From NCBI GenBank assembly GCA_001800185.1, contig MGUX01000066.1:1-50369 (forward strand): a stretch of 50,369 nt of DNA. Reading direction: 5' to 3'. Under the pieces are notes generated by a model that saw only the letters and a list, made by a program, of their open reading frames with translations, searched no databases and was not told where the DNA came from. Within the stretch, counting starts at the first letter, position 1. Each line of letters opens with the position of its first letter. Source of the DNA: Elusimicrobia bacterium RIFCSPLOWO2_12_FULL_59_9 (lineage in GTDB: Bacteria; Elusimicrobiota; Elusimicrobia; O2-12-FULL-59-9). Shown here one piece after another: positions 25,818-33,748 of the stretch. The position numbers and the translations under genes were made by a program.

Positions 25818-26318
25818 TTACTTATGGCAAGCCAGGCAGTCGTTGGTCACCTTCATCCTGTGGTGGCAGCCCATACAGCGCGCCATGCTGATAGTCACCG
25901 CTTGCCGCGTGACCGGCGCCTCCACCTTGGACATGTCGCCGTGACAGAGGGCGCAGTCCAGTTTGGCTAACCCCACGTGCCTGCGGTGGGAAAAATAGAC
26001 GTGGGTCGGCACGTTGTAGACCTTCTTCCAGGGGATCGGCTTGTTGGCCGAGACATAGTCGCGCACGGCTTTGGCTCTTGGATTTTCGTCATCGGAGGTG
26101 TGGCAGGCCGCGCAGACCTCCACCGTGGGAAGCCCTCCGCGCGCCTTCCCATCAGCGATGCCTGTGTGGCAGCCGGCGCACTCCAATCCCAGGGCGATGT
26201 GCTTCTTGTGGTTGTAAGCGACGGGTTGTTTTTTAGATCCCGACTGGTAACCGGCCAGCAAAAGCCAGACGAGGCCGATGAAGGCTAGGGACAAAACGGC
26301 CGCCGCAAGGTCTTTCAT
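25818..26318 (-). CDS. Membrane-anchored pentahaem cytochrome c (ActA/c7-like), module B
   Basis: 166 residues, paralogue of 10235-10744. An anchor helix (AAAVLSLAFIGLVWLLLAGY) precedes YNHKKHI and FSHRRHV histidine blocks. Five haem motifs: CAGCH, CAACH, CALCH, CMGCH, CLACH. Gene order and haem spacing match module A, so one ancestral block was duplicated or both were acquired together. Confidence 0.9.
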   Translation of the reverse strand: MKDLAAAVLSLAFIGLVWLLLAGYQSGSKKQPVAYNHKKHIALGLECAGCHTGIADGKARGGLPTVEVCAACHTSDDENPRAKAVRDYVSANKPIPWKKVYNVPTHVYFSHRRHVGLAKLDCALCHGDMSKVEAPVTRQAVTISMARCMGCHHRMKVTNDCLACHK

Positions 26319-26355
26319 CTATTTCCTTTTGCCGCAAGATGAAGTTCATTCCCGC

Positions 26356-27249
26356 CTACGGCGTTGAGGAAGCCGAGCCTCCCTTGACTCCAGGGTCGCC
26401 CGCGTACTCTTTGGCCAAAGAGGTAATTCCGGTCATGGCTCCTAGACCCATGGTTTCCACGGCGCTGGAGGGAACGACCACGATGGTGGAGCTCTTCCGC
26501 ATTCCTTCCAAAAGAATGTTCATGGCGCGAAGGTGAAGCGCGACGGGGCTATTGACGTAGGCCTTGGAAGACTCCTCAAAGACCTTCGAAACCTGTCGCT
26601 CCGACTCCGCCAAAATAACCCTGGCTTGTCGCTCCCTTTCCGCTTGAGCCTGCATGGACATCGCGTTCTGCAGGCTTGAAGGGATTTTCACATCACGGAT
26701 CTCCACTGACAGAGCCTTGATGCCCCAGACCTCCGTTCGCTGCTCGATCATCTCGCAAAGGTCCTTGTCGATTTTTTCTCTTCCCCGGAGCATTTCCGAG
26801 AGGTCGGTTTTGCCGATTACGTCCCGCAGGGCGGTCTGGCTGGACCAAGCAATGGCCTGCTGGTAATCCTCCACTTCGAGGGCCGCCTTCTTAGGATCCA
26901 CCACCCGCCAGAAAAGCACCGCGTCCACGTCCACCGGCACGCTGTCCTTGGTCAATGTTTCTTCCGCGGTAAAGGGGGTGGTGATCGTCCTCAAATCTAT
27001 CCAGTAGGGGATGGTATCCACGAAGGGAATGACGCCGAATAGGCCCGGCCCCCGCAGATCGTGGAACTTTCCCATCCGGAGGATCACCGCCTTCTGCCAT
27101 TGGCGCGCGACGCGCACGGCCAAAAAGAACAAGATGGCGAAAAGCGCGATGGCGGCCCCTACGGTTGGATTTTCGAATCGGACGCTCAACGCTCCCCCCG
27201 CGGCAAGCATCAAAACAAACAAAAGCACCGTAAATGGATGGATTCCCAT
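26356..27249 (-). CDS. SPFH/stomatin (slipin-type) membrane protein, module B
   Basis: 297 residues, strongly similar to the module A slipin over its whole length; both begin MGIHP. The SPFH domain (RGPGLFGVIPFVDTIPYWI, LTKDSVPVDVDAVLFW) and the oligomerisation helix (AQAERERQARVILAESE) are intact. AGGAGGA is well placed before the ATG. It is the first gene after the sigma-54 promoter at 27304, and the operon goes on to the pentahaem, Mo-like, FeS and NrfD genes. The conserved linkage argues for a physical or assembly role with that complex. Confidence 0.91.
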   Translation of the reverse strand: MGIHPFTVLLFVLMLAAGGALSVRFENPTVGAAIALFAILFFLAVRVARQWQKAVILRMGKFHDLRGPGLFGVIPFVDTIPYWIDLRTITTPFTAEETLTKDSVPVDVDAVLFWRVVDPKKAALEVEDYQQAIAWSSQTALRDVIGKTDLSEMLRGREKIDKDLCEMIEQRTEVWGIKALSVEIRDVKIPSSLQNAMSMQAQAERERQARVILAESERQVSKVFEESSKAYVNSPVALHLRAMNILLEGMRKSSTIVVVPSSAVETMGLGAMTGITSLAKEYAGDPGVKGGSASSTP

Positions 27250-27303
27250 CGTTTATTCCTCCTCTTAGGCGACGCCGGATCAAGCGATGCGTCTGGATTG
27301 ATA

Positions 27304-27319
27304 TGCAACGAATTGGCCA
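27304..27319 (-). promoter_or_regulatory. Sigma-54 promoter for modules B and C
   Basis: On the minus strand TGGCCAATTCGTTGCA has 10 bases between GG and GC. The predicted start near 27293 gives a 44-base leader containing AGGAGGA before the slipin ATG at 27249. Genes from 27249 down to 17284 run with overlaps or short gaps, so this may drive ten genes. Confidence 0.78.
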
Positions 27320-27331
27320 AAAAAAGGTGAG

Positions 27332-28570
27332 TTACCGCTTTCCCAGGGACTTCATATAAGCCACCAAAGCCCGGATCTCATCGTCTCGAAGATCGAGCTT
27401 TGGCATGGAAGAGCCGGGGCTCACGGCCTGGGGGTCGCGGAAGTGTTTCGTGAGCCACTCTTCTGCCTTCTTGCCGGCCACTTTATCCAATTCAGGTCCA
27501 ACGACCCCGCCCCTTGCATTGAGCTTGTGGCAGTAGGCGCAGTTCAAGTTGCGGTAAAGCCTCCGCCCCGCCAAAACCAGGGGGTCCTTTTCGGCGGCGG
27601 CAGCGGCAGGCGGGCCGTTGAATTTCTGGGCGGCGATGTAGCGGGCCAAGTCCTCTATCTGCGTGTCGGCCAACTGGCCCTTGAACCCCGGCATGGTGGA
27701 GGACTGGTTCAGTTGGGTAGGATCCAGGATATATTTCTTGATGTAGGTTTTGTCGCGAGCGGAACCGATGAGAGAGAGGTCGGGACCCCCGTCCCCGCCC
27801 TCCCCGCCGATGCGGTGGCAGGCGGCGCAATTGTCGGCAAAGAGTTTGGGCGCTTCGCCCGTGAAGGGCCCGCCGGCCAGAGACTTCATGTAGGCGACCA
27901 GGGCTTGAATCTCATCATCCAAAAGATTGAGTTTGGGCATCTCGGATCCCGGGTTCGCGGCTTTGGGATCGCGAAGGTGTTTTACCAACCAATCCTCCGT
28001 CTCCTCCCCGACCACCTTGTCCAACTCCGGGCCGATCTCACCCCCTTTGCCTCCAATCCTGTGGCAGTAGGCGCAGTTCAAAGCGCGGTAAAGCCGCGTC
28101 CCGGCCATCACCGCCGGGTCTTTTTCGATCACCGGGTTGAGCATGGGGCTTTTGGCGCCGTAATAGGTCAGAAGCCCAATGCCCGTCAAAGCGGCCAAGC
28201 CCAGGCTCAGCCAAAAAGGCCGATTCAAGGGGTGCCTTTCAGGCGAGCGGTCCAAGAAGGGCAGAAACAAGAGCACGCCGGCCGCCGCGCCCGGAAGGAT
28301 GACGGCGGCCACGGCTTCCAATTTACCGGGAAAGAATTTGAGGGCCTGGAATATGAACAGAAAATACCATTCAGGGCGAGGATTGTAGGTGCTGTCGGTG
28401 GGGTCGGCCAGATCTTCCAGAGGGGCGCCGAGTTTCAAGGCCAGAACGCAAAGAGCCGCCAGGATCAAGGCCGCGACGCAGATATCCTTGAACACCGCAT
28501 ACGGGAAAAAAGACTGGCCTTTTTCCTTCAATTCCTTGTATTGCTTTAAGTAATCCTGTCTCCAACTCAT
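27332..28570 (-). CDS. Cytochrome bc complex subunit IV fused to three cytochrome c domains
   Basis: 412 residues. The N-terminal third is a subunit-IV-like membrane part with about three helices (DPTDSTYNPRPEWYFLFIFQ is the typical block). Three class I cytochrome c domains follow with CAYCH, CAACH and CAYCH. Domains 1 and 3 are close copies (VGPELDKV, LVAYMKSL in both) and domain 2 is different. In Gram-positive QcrC a subunit IV carries one cytochrome c domain; three is unusual. It begins 3 bases after the cytochrome b gene. It would accept electrons from the Rieske centre and offer a three-haem relay. Confidence 0.9.
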   Translation of the reverse strand: MSWRQDYLKQYKELKEKGQSFFPYAVFKDICVAALILAALCVLALKLGAPLEDLADPTDSTYNPRPEWYFLFIFQALKFFPGKLEAVAAVILPGAAAGVLLFLPFLDRSPERHPLNRPFWLSLGLAALTGIGLLTYYGAKSPMLNPVIEKDPAVMAGTRLYRALNCAYCHRIGGKGGEIGPELDKVVGEETEDWLVKHLRDPKAANPGSEMPKLNLLDDEIQALVAYMKSLAGGPFTGEAPKLFADNCAACHRIGGEGGDGGPDLSLIGSARDKTYIKKYILDPTQLNQSSTMPGFKGQLADTQIEDLARYIAAQKFNGPPAAAAAEKDPLVLAGRRLYRNLNCAYCHKLNARGGVVGPELDKVAGKKAEEWLTKHFRDPQAVSPGSSMPKLDLRDDEIRALVAYMKSLGKR

Positions 28571-28573
28571 GGA

Positions 28574-29248
28574 TTATTGGTCTTTGCGGCGCGGAGTTTC
28601 CGAGATGCCGTGCCAGACCACCAAAAACAGGTGCAGGCCCACAAACAGAATCAGCAGCGCCGGAAGCACCAGCACATGGAAAGCGTAGAAACGGCTCAGG
28701 GTCAGCGCCCCCAAAACATCTCCGCCCTTAAGCACCTTTCCTATGTAGGGTCCCAGCGTGGGAACCTGCGCCGCGATATTGGTTCCTACGGCGGTCGCCC
28801 AGTAGGCTTTCTGGTCCCAGGGCAGCAGATAGCCTGTAAAACTGAAGCCCATGACCACCATAAACAAGGCGACGCCCGCCATCCAAGTTCCTTCGCGGGG
28901 ATACTTGTAGGCCCCCATAAAAAACACTCTCAGCATGTGCAGGGCGACGATCACCACCATGAAGCTGGCTCCCCAGTGGTGAAGTCCGCGCACGAAACTT
29001 CCCAGGAGCACTTCCCGTTCTATGTAGCGGATGGAATCGTAGGCGTGGTCCGGCGAGGGGACATAGTTCATCGCCAGAAGCATGCCGGTCAGAGCTTGAA
29101 CGGCGAACAGGAGCAGGCTGGCGCTGCCCAAGGTGTAGAGCCATGCCTGCCAGCCGGACGCTTCCGGGATGCGGCGGTCCAAAAGGGCTTCCTTCACCTT
29201 TTTCCAACCGGTGCGCTCGTCCAATTCGCTCAAAAATTTAGCGATCAT
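28574..29248 (-). CDS. qcrB: Cytochrome b6-type subunit of bc complex
   Basis: 224 residues with four membrane helices, the short b6 type that pairs with a separate subunit IV. Haem-ligand histidines are in GLHHWGAS, ALHMLR, FYAFHVLVL and VGLHLFLV, with 14 residues between the two in the last helix as in b6 proteins. SFTGYLLPWDQKAYW is the Qo-side block. ATG overlaps the Rieske stop by 4 bases. It oxidises menaquinol in the inner membrane. Confidence 0.94.
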   Translation of the reverse strand: MIAKFLSELDERTGWKKVKEALLDRRIPEASGWQAWLYTLGSASLLLFAVQALTGMLLAMNYVPSPDHAYDSIRYIEREVLLGSFVRGLHHWGASFMVVIVALHMLRVFFMGAYKYPREGTWMAGVALFMVVMGFSFTGYLLPWDQKAYWATAVGTNIAAQVPTLGPYIGKVLKGGDVLGALTLSRFYAFHVLVLPALLILFVGLHLFLVVWHGISETPRRKDQ

Positions 29249-29736
29249 GCCTTGCCGGATTCGAGAGCTTGAGGGATGATTTGCAGGCGCTCGCGCACCA
29301 CTTTGACGGGAAAGCGGTCCAGGGGTCTGGGAGGAGGGCCGGAGACGACGCGGCCGTCAACGGCGAAAGTGGCCGTGTGGCAGGGGCACAAAAATTGCTT
29401 TTTGTCGGCATCCCAGCGGTAAGGGCATCCCAGATGGGTACAGCGGGGGTCGAAGGCCACAAAATCCCTTCCATTGGAGGTCAAAAACCAGGCCGAAGAC
29501 CTGGTTTCCACCGTCATCCAGCCGTCTTTTTTTCTCTGGGTAAATTCCAATTTGACCGGGGCGCCCCGGGAAACTTCCCGTACCGAGCCGACATCGATCC
29601 AGCCCTCGTCTTCTTTTTTGAAGGCGGGAGACAGAAAATAGCCCGTCCCCGTTCCTCCCAGCACCAAGCCGATGGCCGCCGAGAGCGAGGCGATGATCCA
29701 CTGCAAAAACGTACGGCGGCTCACTTCATTTTCCAT
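29245..29736 (-). CDS. qcrA: Rieske [2Fe-2S] protein of bc complex
   Basis: 163 residues. An N-terminal anchor (FLQWIIASLSAAIGLVLGG) follows a Tat-like SRRTFLQ motif, then the Rieske fold with cluster ligands CTHLGC and CPCHTATF (two Cys, two His). It ends with GPPPRPLDRFPV, usual for the family. First gene of the Rieske, cytochrome b6, subunit IV-cytochrome c operon. A sigma-54 promoter is about 350 bases upstream, across a palindrome-rich leader. Confidence 0.95.
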   Translation of the reverse strand: MENEVSRRTFLQWIIASLSAAIGLVLGGTGTGYFLSPAFKKEDEGWIDVGSVREVSRGAPVKLEFTQRKKDGWMTVETRSSAWFLTSNGRDFVAFDPRCTHLGCPYRWDADKKQFLCPCHTATFAVDGRVVSGPPPRPLDRFPVKVVRERLQIIPQALESGKA

Positions 29737-30060
29737 TCAGACCTTCCCAATCGGCGAAATTATGGCCCGCGTAGGTTTCGGAAGAAAGCCCGCGATGGCA
29801 CTCGATGCAAAAATTAGCCCGAATTCCCTGGTTGGGGAATTCCCTGCGCAGCGCGCAGGACGGGCTTCGCCCCGGGCTGCCTCGTGCAGCGTTGTCGCAG
29901 AGCGACAACGCTGCACGCCCTGCGGGGAATTCTGCACAATCGTGTACGTCGCATTGAGACGGCAATCGCGTCTCAACTGCAGAATTCAGGTTAGGCTTCT
30001 GTTGGGACCAACGGGGACGGGGCGCAACCGTCAAAAATCATAAAAAACATAAGTGATTTA
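29737..30060. repeat. Palindrome-rich non-coding element in the Rieske leader
   Basis: No believable gene. Three strong inverted repeats are visible. GTGCAGCGTTGTCGC at 29884-29898 pairs perfectly with 29902-29916 across a 3-base loop. GAATTCTGCA at 29927-29936 pairs with TGCAGAATTC at 29978-29987. TTGAGACG at 29954-29961 pairs with CGTCTCAA at 29969-29976 inside that. GGAATTCCCTG-like sequence is also repeated at about 29820-29845. It resembles a REP-type or other non-autonomous palindromic element, but I cannot name a family. Whatever its origin it would lie in the 5' leader of the Rieske transcript. Confidence 0.7.
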
Positions 30061-30086
30061 AACATTTTGCTCTCTCGGATTGCAAG

Positions 30087-30102
30087 CGCAACATCATTGC
30101 CA
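30087..30102 (-). promoter_or_regulatory. Sigma-54 promoter upstream of the Rieske operon
   Basis: On the minus strand TGGCAATGATGTTGCG, preceded by T, has 10 bases between GG and GC. It starts right after the stop of the multihaem cytochrome gene (30107). Transcription from about 30076 would give a leader of roughly 340 bases before the Rieske ATG. Confidence 0.65.
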
Positions 30103-30106
30103 AGCC

Positions 30107-31234
30107 CTACGGGGCGTGGCAGGTCCGGCAGACCGCATCGCCCTTGAACTTGACCGACTTATGCCGGCCGAAGTCATGGCAGGCGGTGCAGGACAGCAAC
30201 TGGGTGTGCTCAAGATGGGGCATGCTCTTGCCTTGATGGCGGACCGTCACGGGAGGAACTTTCACCCCGACTTTGCTGTGGCATAAGGTGGCGCAGAAGC
30301 CCCCCGAGATGAGGGGGCGCTCCGAGAGGTCCTGCAGGGAAGCGTCCAGCTTCTTGCCGGCGCGCGCGATCTCTTGGTCCGATTCCCGCAGAAGGCCGGC
30401 GGCCAGATAGATGTTGTGAACCGCGTGGGCTTCTTTGATCAAAGTCATTTTTTCCGCCGCCTGGGCCAGGTTCTTGCGAGCCTCCTTGAGCGGAGCCTTC
30501 CCAGATTCTTTTTCCTTGATGGCCAGCGCCGTTTGCGCCAGCGCCAGGTTTTCTTCAAGCTCCTGCAAAGTCTCAGCGATAAGCTGCTTGGAATCCGCGA
30601 CGATGCCCCGGTATTTTTCTCCGTGGCATTTGATGCAGCCCGCCTCCGTGGCTTTATATGTTTTTTCCGAGTGAGTGCGGCCGGTCTGGCTGTGCAGGTG
30701 GCAGCCGACGCAGTCCACATTGGCCAGGTACATGGGGCTTGGCATCGCCTCCTTGCGCCCGCCCGCCTTGCCGGCGTAGAAAGCCGCCTGAACCTGGTGC
30801 ATTTCGAGATGGCATTTGGAGCAGTCGAGCGGAAGGCTCTCATGGGGCGTCTGGTGGTTGGCCTCCGTAAATCCATGCTTCATCTCTTTGTGGCAATGGA
30901 AGCAGGCCACGTTGTGCTTGGTGACGTGGTTTTCGTGGATAAACGCCGTGTCGGAGAATTTTGCCAGCTTCTCGGGCTGATTGTGGCAGGTGTAGCAGCG
31001 GTCCTGAGTCGCCTCGCCGCTTCCCTGGATCACGTTCAAATGGCAGTTTTGGCAGGAAACGCCTTTCTGCGTCACGAAAGCCTTATGGTTGTAGGTGATG
31101 TTGCCGATCATAAATGATTTTTTGGGAAGTTCATGGCATCCCAGGCAGCCGGCGACCGGTTTGAGTTCCCTGCCGCTTTTTGTTCCCATAAAGTGGCAGA
31201 GGTAGCAGGTGTCCCAGGTGACCTCCACATGTTT
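30107..31234 (-). pseudogene. C-terminal part of a NapC-type multihaem cytochrome, after an in-frame TGA
   Basis: About 375 residues in the same frame as the gene upstream, separated from it by one TGA. Eleven haem-type motifs: CYLCH, CLGCH, CQNCH, CYTCH, CFHCH, CSKCH, CVGCH, CIKCH, a CATLCH variant, CTACH and CRTCH. A 90-residue haem-free helical stretch (LIAETLQELEENLALAQTA region) lies between the eighth and ninth. A GTG at 31228 could start translation, but there is no signal peptide, so on its own it could not be exported and loaded with haem. I read it as the continuation of 31235-31795. A functional separate protein is unlikely. Confidence 0.8.
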
Positions 31235-31237
31235 TCA
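31235..31237 (-). other. In-frame TGA splitting the multihaem cytochrome
   Basis: The reading frame goes ATC GTG GTC TGA AAA CAT GTG GAG, with haem-rich protein on both sides and no frame change. A single base change from GGA (Gly) would remove the stop. TGA ends many intact genes here (hemA, ccsA, korA), so genome-wide recoding is not the explanation. A real nonsense mutation, a sequencing error, or read-through remain. Confidence 0.85.
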
Positions 31238-31795
31238 GACCACGATTTGGGAATGGCAGGAGACGCATCTGAGTCGTCTTCCGCGGCGGACGCCCAATAA
31301 GTGAGGTGTGTGGTCGAAATGGATGCCTTTTTCGCTGATGACTTTTCCCTGCAGGAGGCGGGTGGAGTGGCAGCCCGGGCGCAGGCAGGAAGAGTCTTCG
31401 ATCTCGGCGAAGGGTTTGGAAGAGTAGGTTCTCGTCACGTATTTGGCTACTTGGGAAAGCGCCTGGAATTTCTTCCATAGAAGCGTCCTCGGGGAGCCGG
31501 GCGGATAGTGGCATTCCACGCAGGCGACGAATTTGTGCTTGGACGTCGCCCAGGCGTTGTAATAGGGCTCCATGATGTGGCAGGAGCGGCAGAACCTCGG
31601 GCTTTCGGAATACTTCGCTAGTCCCGCCAGAACCACGACCGCGGCCAGAAAAGCGCTTCCCAAAAGCGCGAAGAAGCGCGGCCTTAAGTGGACGCTCCAT
31701 ATCTTCTCGGCCGGGACGTGGATGCCGGCGGCGTAGAGCCAGCGTCTCCACCAGGCGGCTCGTCCATAGAGCGGTTTTTCTTCCCCCTGAGTCAT
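31235..31795 (-). CDS. N-terminal part of a NapC/NirT-type multihaem cytochrome
   Basis: 186 residues up to the TGA. A single membrane helix (residues 42-62) precedes NapC/NirT-type haem sites: CRSCHIMEPYYNAW, CVECHYPPGSP, a CX4CH variant (CLRPGCH) and CVSCH just before the stop. NapC, NrfH and ImcH-type proteins oxidise menaquinol and pass electrons to periplasmic cytochromes. Joined to the downstream part it would have about 560 residues and 15 haems. ATG overlaps the CbcL-like stop by 4 bases, so two different quinol-oxidising cytochromes are co-expressed. Confidence 0.85.
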   Translation of the reverse strand: MTQGEEKPLYGRAAWWRRWLYAAGIHVPAEKIWSVHLRPRFFALLGSAFLAAVVVLAGLAKYSESPRFCRSCHIMEPYYNAWATSKHKFVACVECHYPPGSPRTLLWKKFQALSQVAKYVTRTYSSKPFAEIEDSSCLRPGCHSTRLLQGKVISEKGIHFDHTPHLLGVRRGRRLRCVSCHSQIVV

Positions 31796-33633
31796 CTCAT
31801 TTTTCTCCTTACGTAGCCGGTAAGCCAGGCCCAGTTCATCGGGTAAACGTCGGGATCAAAAATGACCCAATAGAAGTGCCATGCCGCGATGGCGGCGCAG
31901 GCCAGGATGGCCTCATAGAAATGGACGGCCGTGGCCAGGTCGGATACCCACATGGGAAAGTGCTTGAGGGTGAAATCGGAAAATACGAGAATCCCTCCCG
32001 AAATCACCATCACCACGGAGCCCCAGATGAGGGCCCAATACTCCGACTTCTCGATGTAGTTGTAGGGGGTGGAAAGATGCGGCGGAACGCGGCGCAGCCC
32101 CGCATTGAAGGCCGGCATGCGCAGGGCCTGCAGGACGTCTTCGGGTCTTGGCAGCATGGACTTGAGGACCTCTCTGCCCCTGGGGCTGAAGGCGAGATAG
32201 GCCGCATGGTAGACTCCGAGCAGGCAGAACAGGAGGGCGGCCCAGCGGTGGAAAGAGCGCCTTAAATCTTCCGCGGCGAGGGCCAGGGGATAAGCCCACC
32301 AGGTCTCCGAATATTTGAGGGCGAAGCCGGTGTAGCCTAGCCAGAAGAAAGCGAGCAGCAAAACGCCGTGCTGCAGGCGTTCGTTGAGGCTCATGCGCAT
32401 TTCATCCTGCGGGTGGCCATGGGGCGGCGGCGGGCCGGCGCGCAGAAGCTTTTTGACAAAGTCCAGGCCGTTATGTAATATCATCCCGCCGATCACCAGC
32501 GGGATGAGGATCAGGTAGAACCAGGTGGCGGCCCGCAGCGACCAGTGCTGGTTGGCGGGCGGAGGCCCATGAACGTAGCCATGGGCAAGCTGCGCCCCCG
32601 CGCCGGGATGGCATTTCCCGCAGGTGTTGCTGAGGTTGGAGCGGTGAGTGGACGAGCGGGGATCGGTATGGGCCAGCACGTCATGAAAACCGTGGCAGGA
32701 GGCGCAGTTGGCCACCATCAGGTCGCCTCTTTGGTAAGCCAGGCCGTGGTAGGTGTCCATATAGGTCTTGAGGCGGTCCACCGGAAGGTCGAACTTGCGC
32801 GTCAGCCTTTCGGAGGCGTGGCAGCCGGCGCAGGTTTTGGTGATGGCGCCGGTCCAACTGGAGGAGAAGGGGTCTTTGGGGGAGCGGATGGTATGCTCGC
32901 CATGGCAGTTCGTGCACACCGGCGCCTCCTTGATGCCCGCGCGTGTGGCCTGACCGTGGATGCTGACCTGGTAGGCTGAAAGAGCGTTGTTGTGGCAGCG
33001 GCCGCAGGTTTCAGGGATGTTGCGCCAGAAAATGCGGCTTGAGCTGTTGGCGGCGCCGTGCAGGTCGTGAGAGCCGTGGCAATCGCTGCAGACGGCGGCG
33101 TTGATTTTTCCTTGAGCGAAGGCCTCGCCGTGAACCGTATGAGCGTAGGAATCGACGGGCTGTAGCTCCGACAGCTTGAATTTTTCCATCCGCTTCAGGT
33201 CCTTATGGCAGCGGCCGCAGGTGTCCGGGATGTTCTTGCGGTTGACGGGAGATTGCGGATTTCTGGAGTTGAGCAAGGTGTGGGTCCGTCCGTGGCAGTC
33301 TTTGCAGGCCGCCGCTTCGCTCAGGCCCCGCGCCACGGCCTGGCCGTGGTCGGAGTTCATGTAAATTTGGGACTCGATGCGGTGGCAGGTTTTGCAGGAG
33401 ACCGGAGCGAGCTTCTCCGGATGCGGCAGATTGGCGGCGTCCGCGTGGCAGGAAATGCACAGATGCCGGCCGTGGATGGAGGCTTTGTGGCTTTTGAAGT
33501 CCACGCGGGGCGCTCCCATCAGCCCCTCGGAATGGCAAGCCATACAGTCCTCGTTTTGCTGCCCCCAAGCGGGGAGGCCGGTCGACAGGATGGCCAGGAC
33601 CCAAACGCTCGACAGCGCGGCTTTGATAGTCAT
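31792..33633 (-). CDS. CbcL-like multihaem cytochrome c/cytochrome b fusion
   Basis: 613 residues. A signal peptide is followed by a periplasmic domain of 360 residues with 11 haem motifs (CMACH, CISCH, CKTCH, CKDCH, CGRCH, CSDCH, CGRCH, CTNCH, CAGCH, CASCH, CGKCH). The C-terminal 240 residues form a membrane cytochrome b of the FdnI/HydC type with about five helices and histidines in LQHGVLLLAFF, SFHRWAALL and AVHFYEAIL. The design is that of Geobacter CbcL, an inner-membrane quinol:cytochrome c oxidoreductase used with low-potential acceptors. First gene of a minus-strand operon, divergent from the MtrAB operon. Confidence 0.88.
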   Translation of the reverse strand: MTIKAALSSVWVLAILSTGLPAWGQQNEDCMACHSEGLMGAPRVDFKSHKASIHGRHLCISCHADAANLPHPEKLAPVSCKTCHRIESQIYMNSDHGQAVARGLSEAAACKDCHGRTHTLLNSRNPQSPVNRKNIPDTCGRCHKDLKRMEKFKLSELQPVDSYAHTVHGEAFAQGKINAAVCSDCHGSHDLHGAANSSSRIFWRNIPETCGRCHNNALSAYQVSIHGQATRAGIKEAPVCTNCHGEHTIRSPKDPFSSSWTGAITKTCAGCHASERLTRKFDLPVDRLKTYMDTYHGLAYQRGDLMVANCASCHGFHDVLAHTDPRSSTHRSNLSNTCGKCHPGAGAQLAHGYVHGPPPANQHWSLRAATWFYLILIPLVIGGMILHNGLDFVKKLLRAGPPPPHGHPQDEMRMSLNERLQHGVLLLAFFWLGYTGFALKYSETWWAYPLALAAEDLRRSFHRWAALLFCLLGVYHAAYLAFSPRGREVLKSMLPRPEDVLQALRMPAFNAGLRRVPPHLSTPYNYIEKSEYWALIWGSVVMVISGGILVFSDFTLKHFPMWVSDLATAVHFYEAILACAAIAAWHFYWVIFDPDVYPMNWAWLTGYVRRKMR

Positions 33634-33647
33634 GACGATTCATCACA

Positions 33648-33663
33648 GGCAACAAATCCGCCG
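33648..33663 (-). promoter_or_regulatory. Possible weak sigma-54 element for the CbcL-like operon
   Basis: On the minus strand CGGCGGATTTGTTGCC keeps the 10-base GG-GC spacing but has C for the first T. The predicted start (33637) is only 4 bases before the ATG at 33633, leaving no ribosome site. It may be coincidental or the true start codon may lie further in. Confidence 0.3.
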
Positions 33664-33686
33664 TTACCGGACTGCGGACTCCTTTA

Positions 33687-33703
33687 TTGGCAAGGTTGTT
33701 GCA
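33687..33703 (+). promoter_or_regulatory. Sigma-54 promoter for monohaem lipoprotein gene
   Basis: TTGGCAAGGTTGTTGCA has 10 bases between GG and GC. The start near 33714 gives a 35-base leader with GGAG before the ATG at 33749. Confidence 0.75.
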
Positions 33704-33748
33704 GGAAGGGTCTGCGACCGGTTTCGGCTTTAAACCGGAGTGAGGCGC

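Noticed and set aside
29737..30060. Small genes in the palindromic leader (frames of 79-102 codons)
   Set aside because: They arise from hairpin-rich sequence, lack ribosome sites and have no recognisable protein features.
31235..31237. Alternative genetic code with TGA as glycine, or selenocysteine
   Set aside because: TGA is used as the stop of many intact genes in this window. No selenocysteine element was seen and the position is not catalytic; a point change is simpler.
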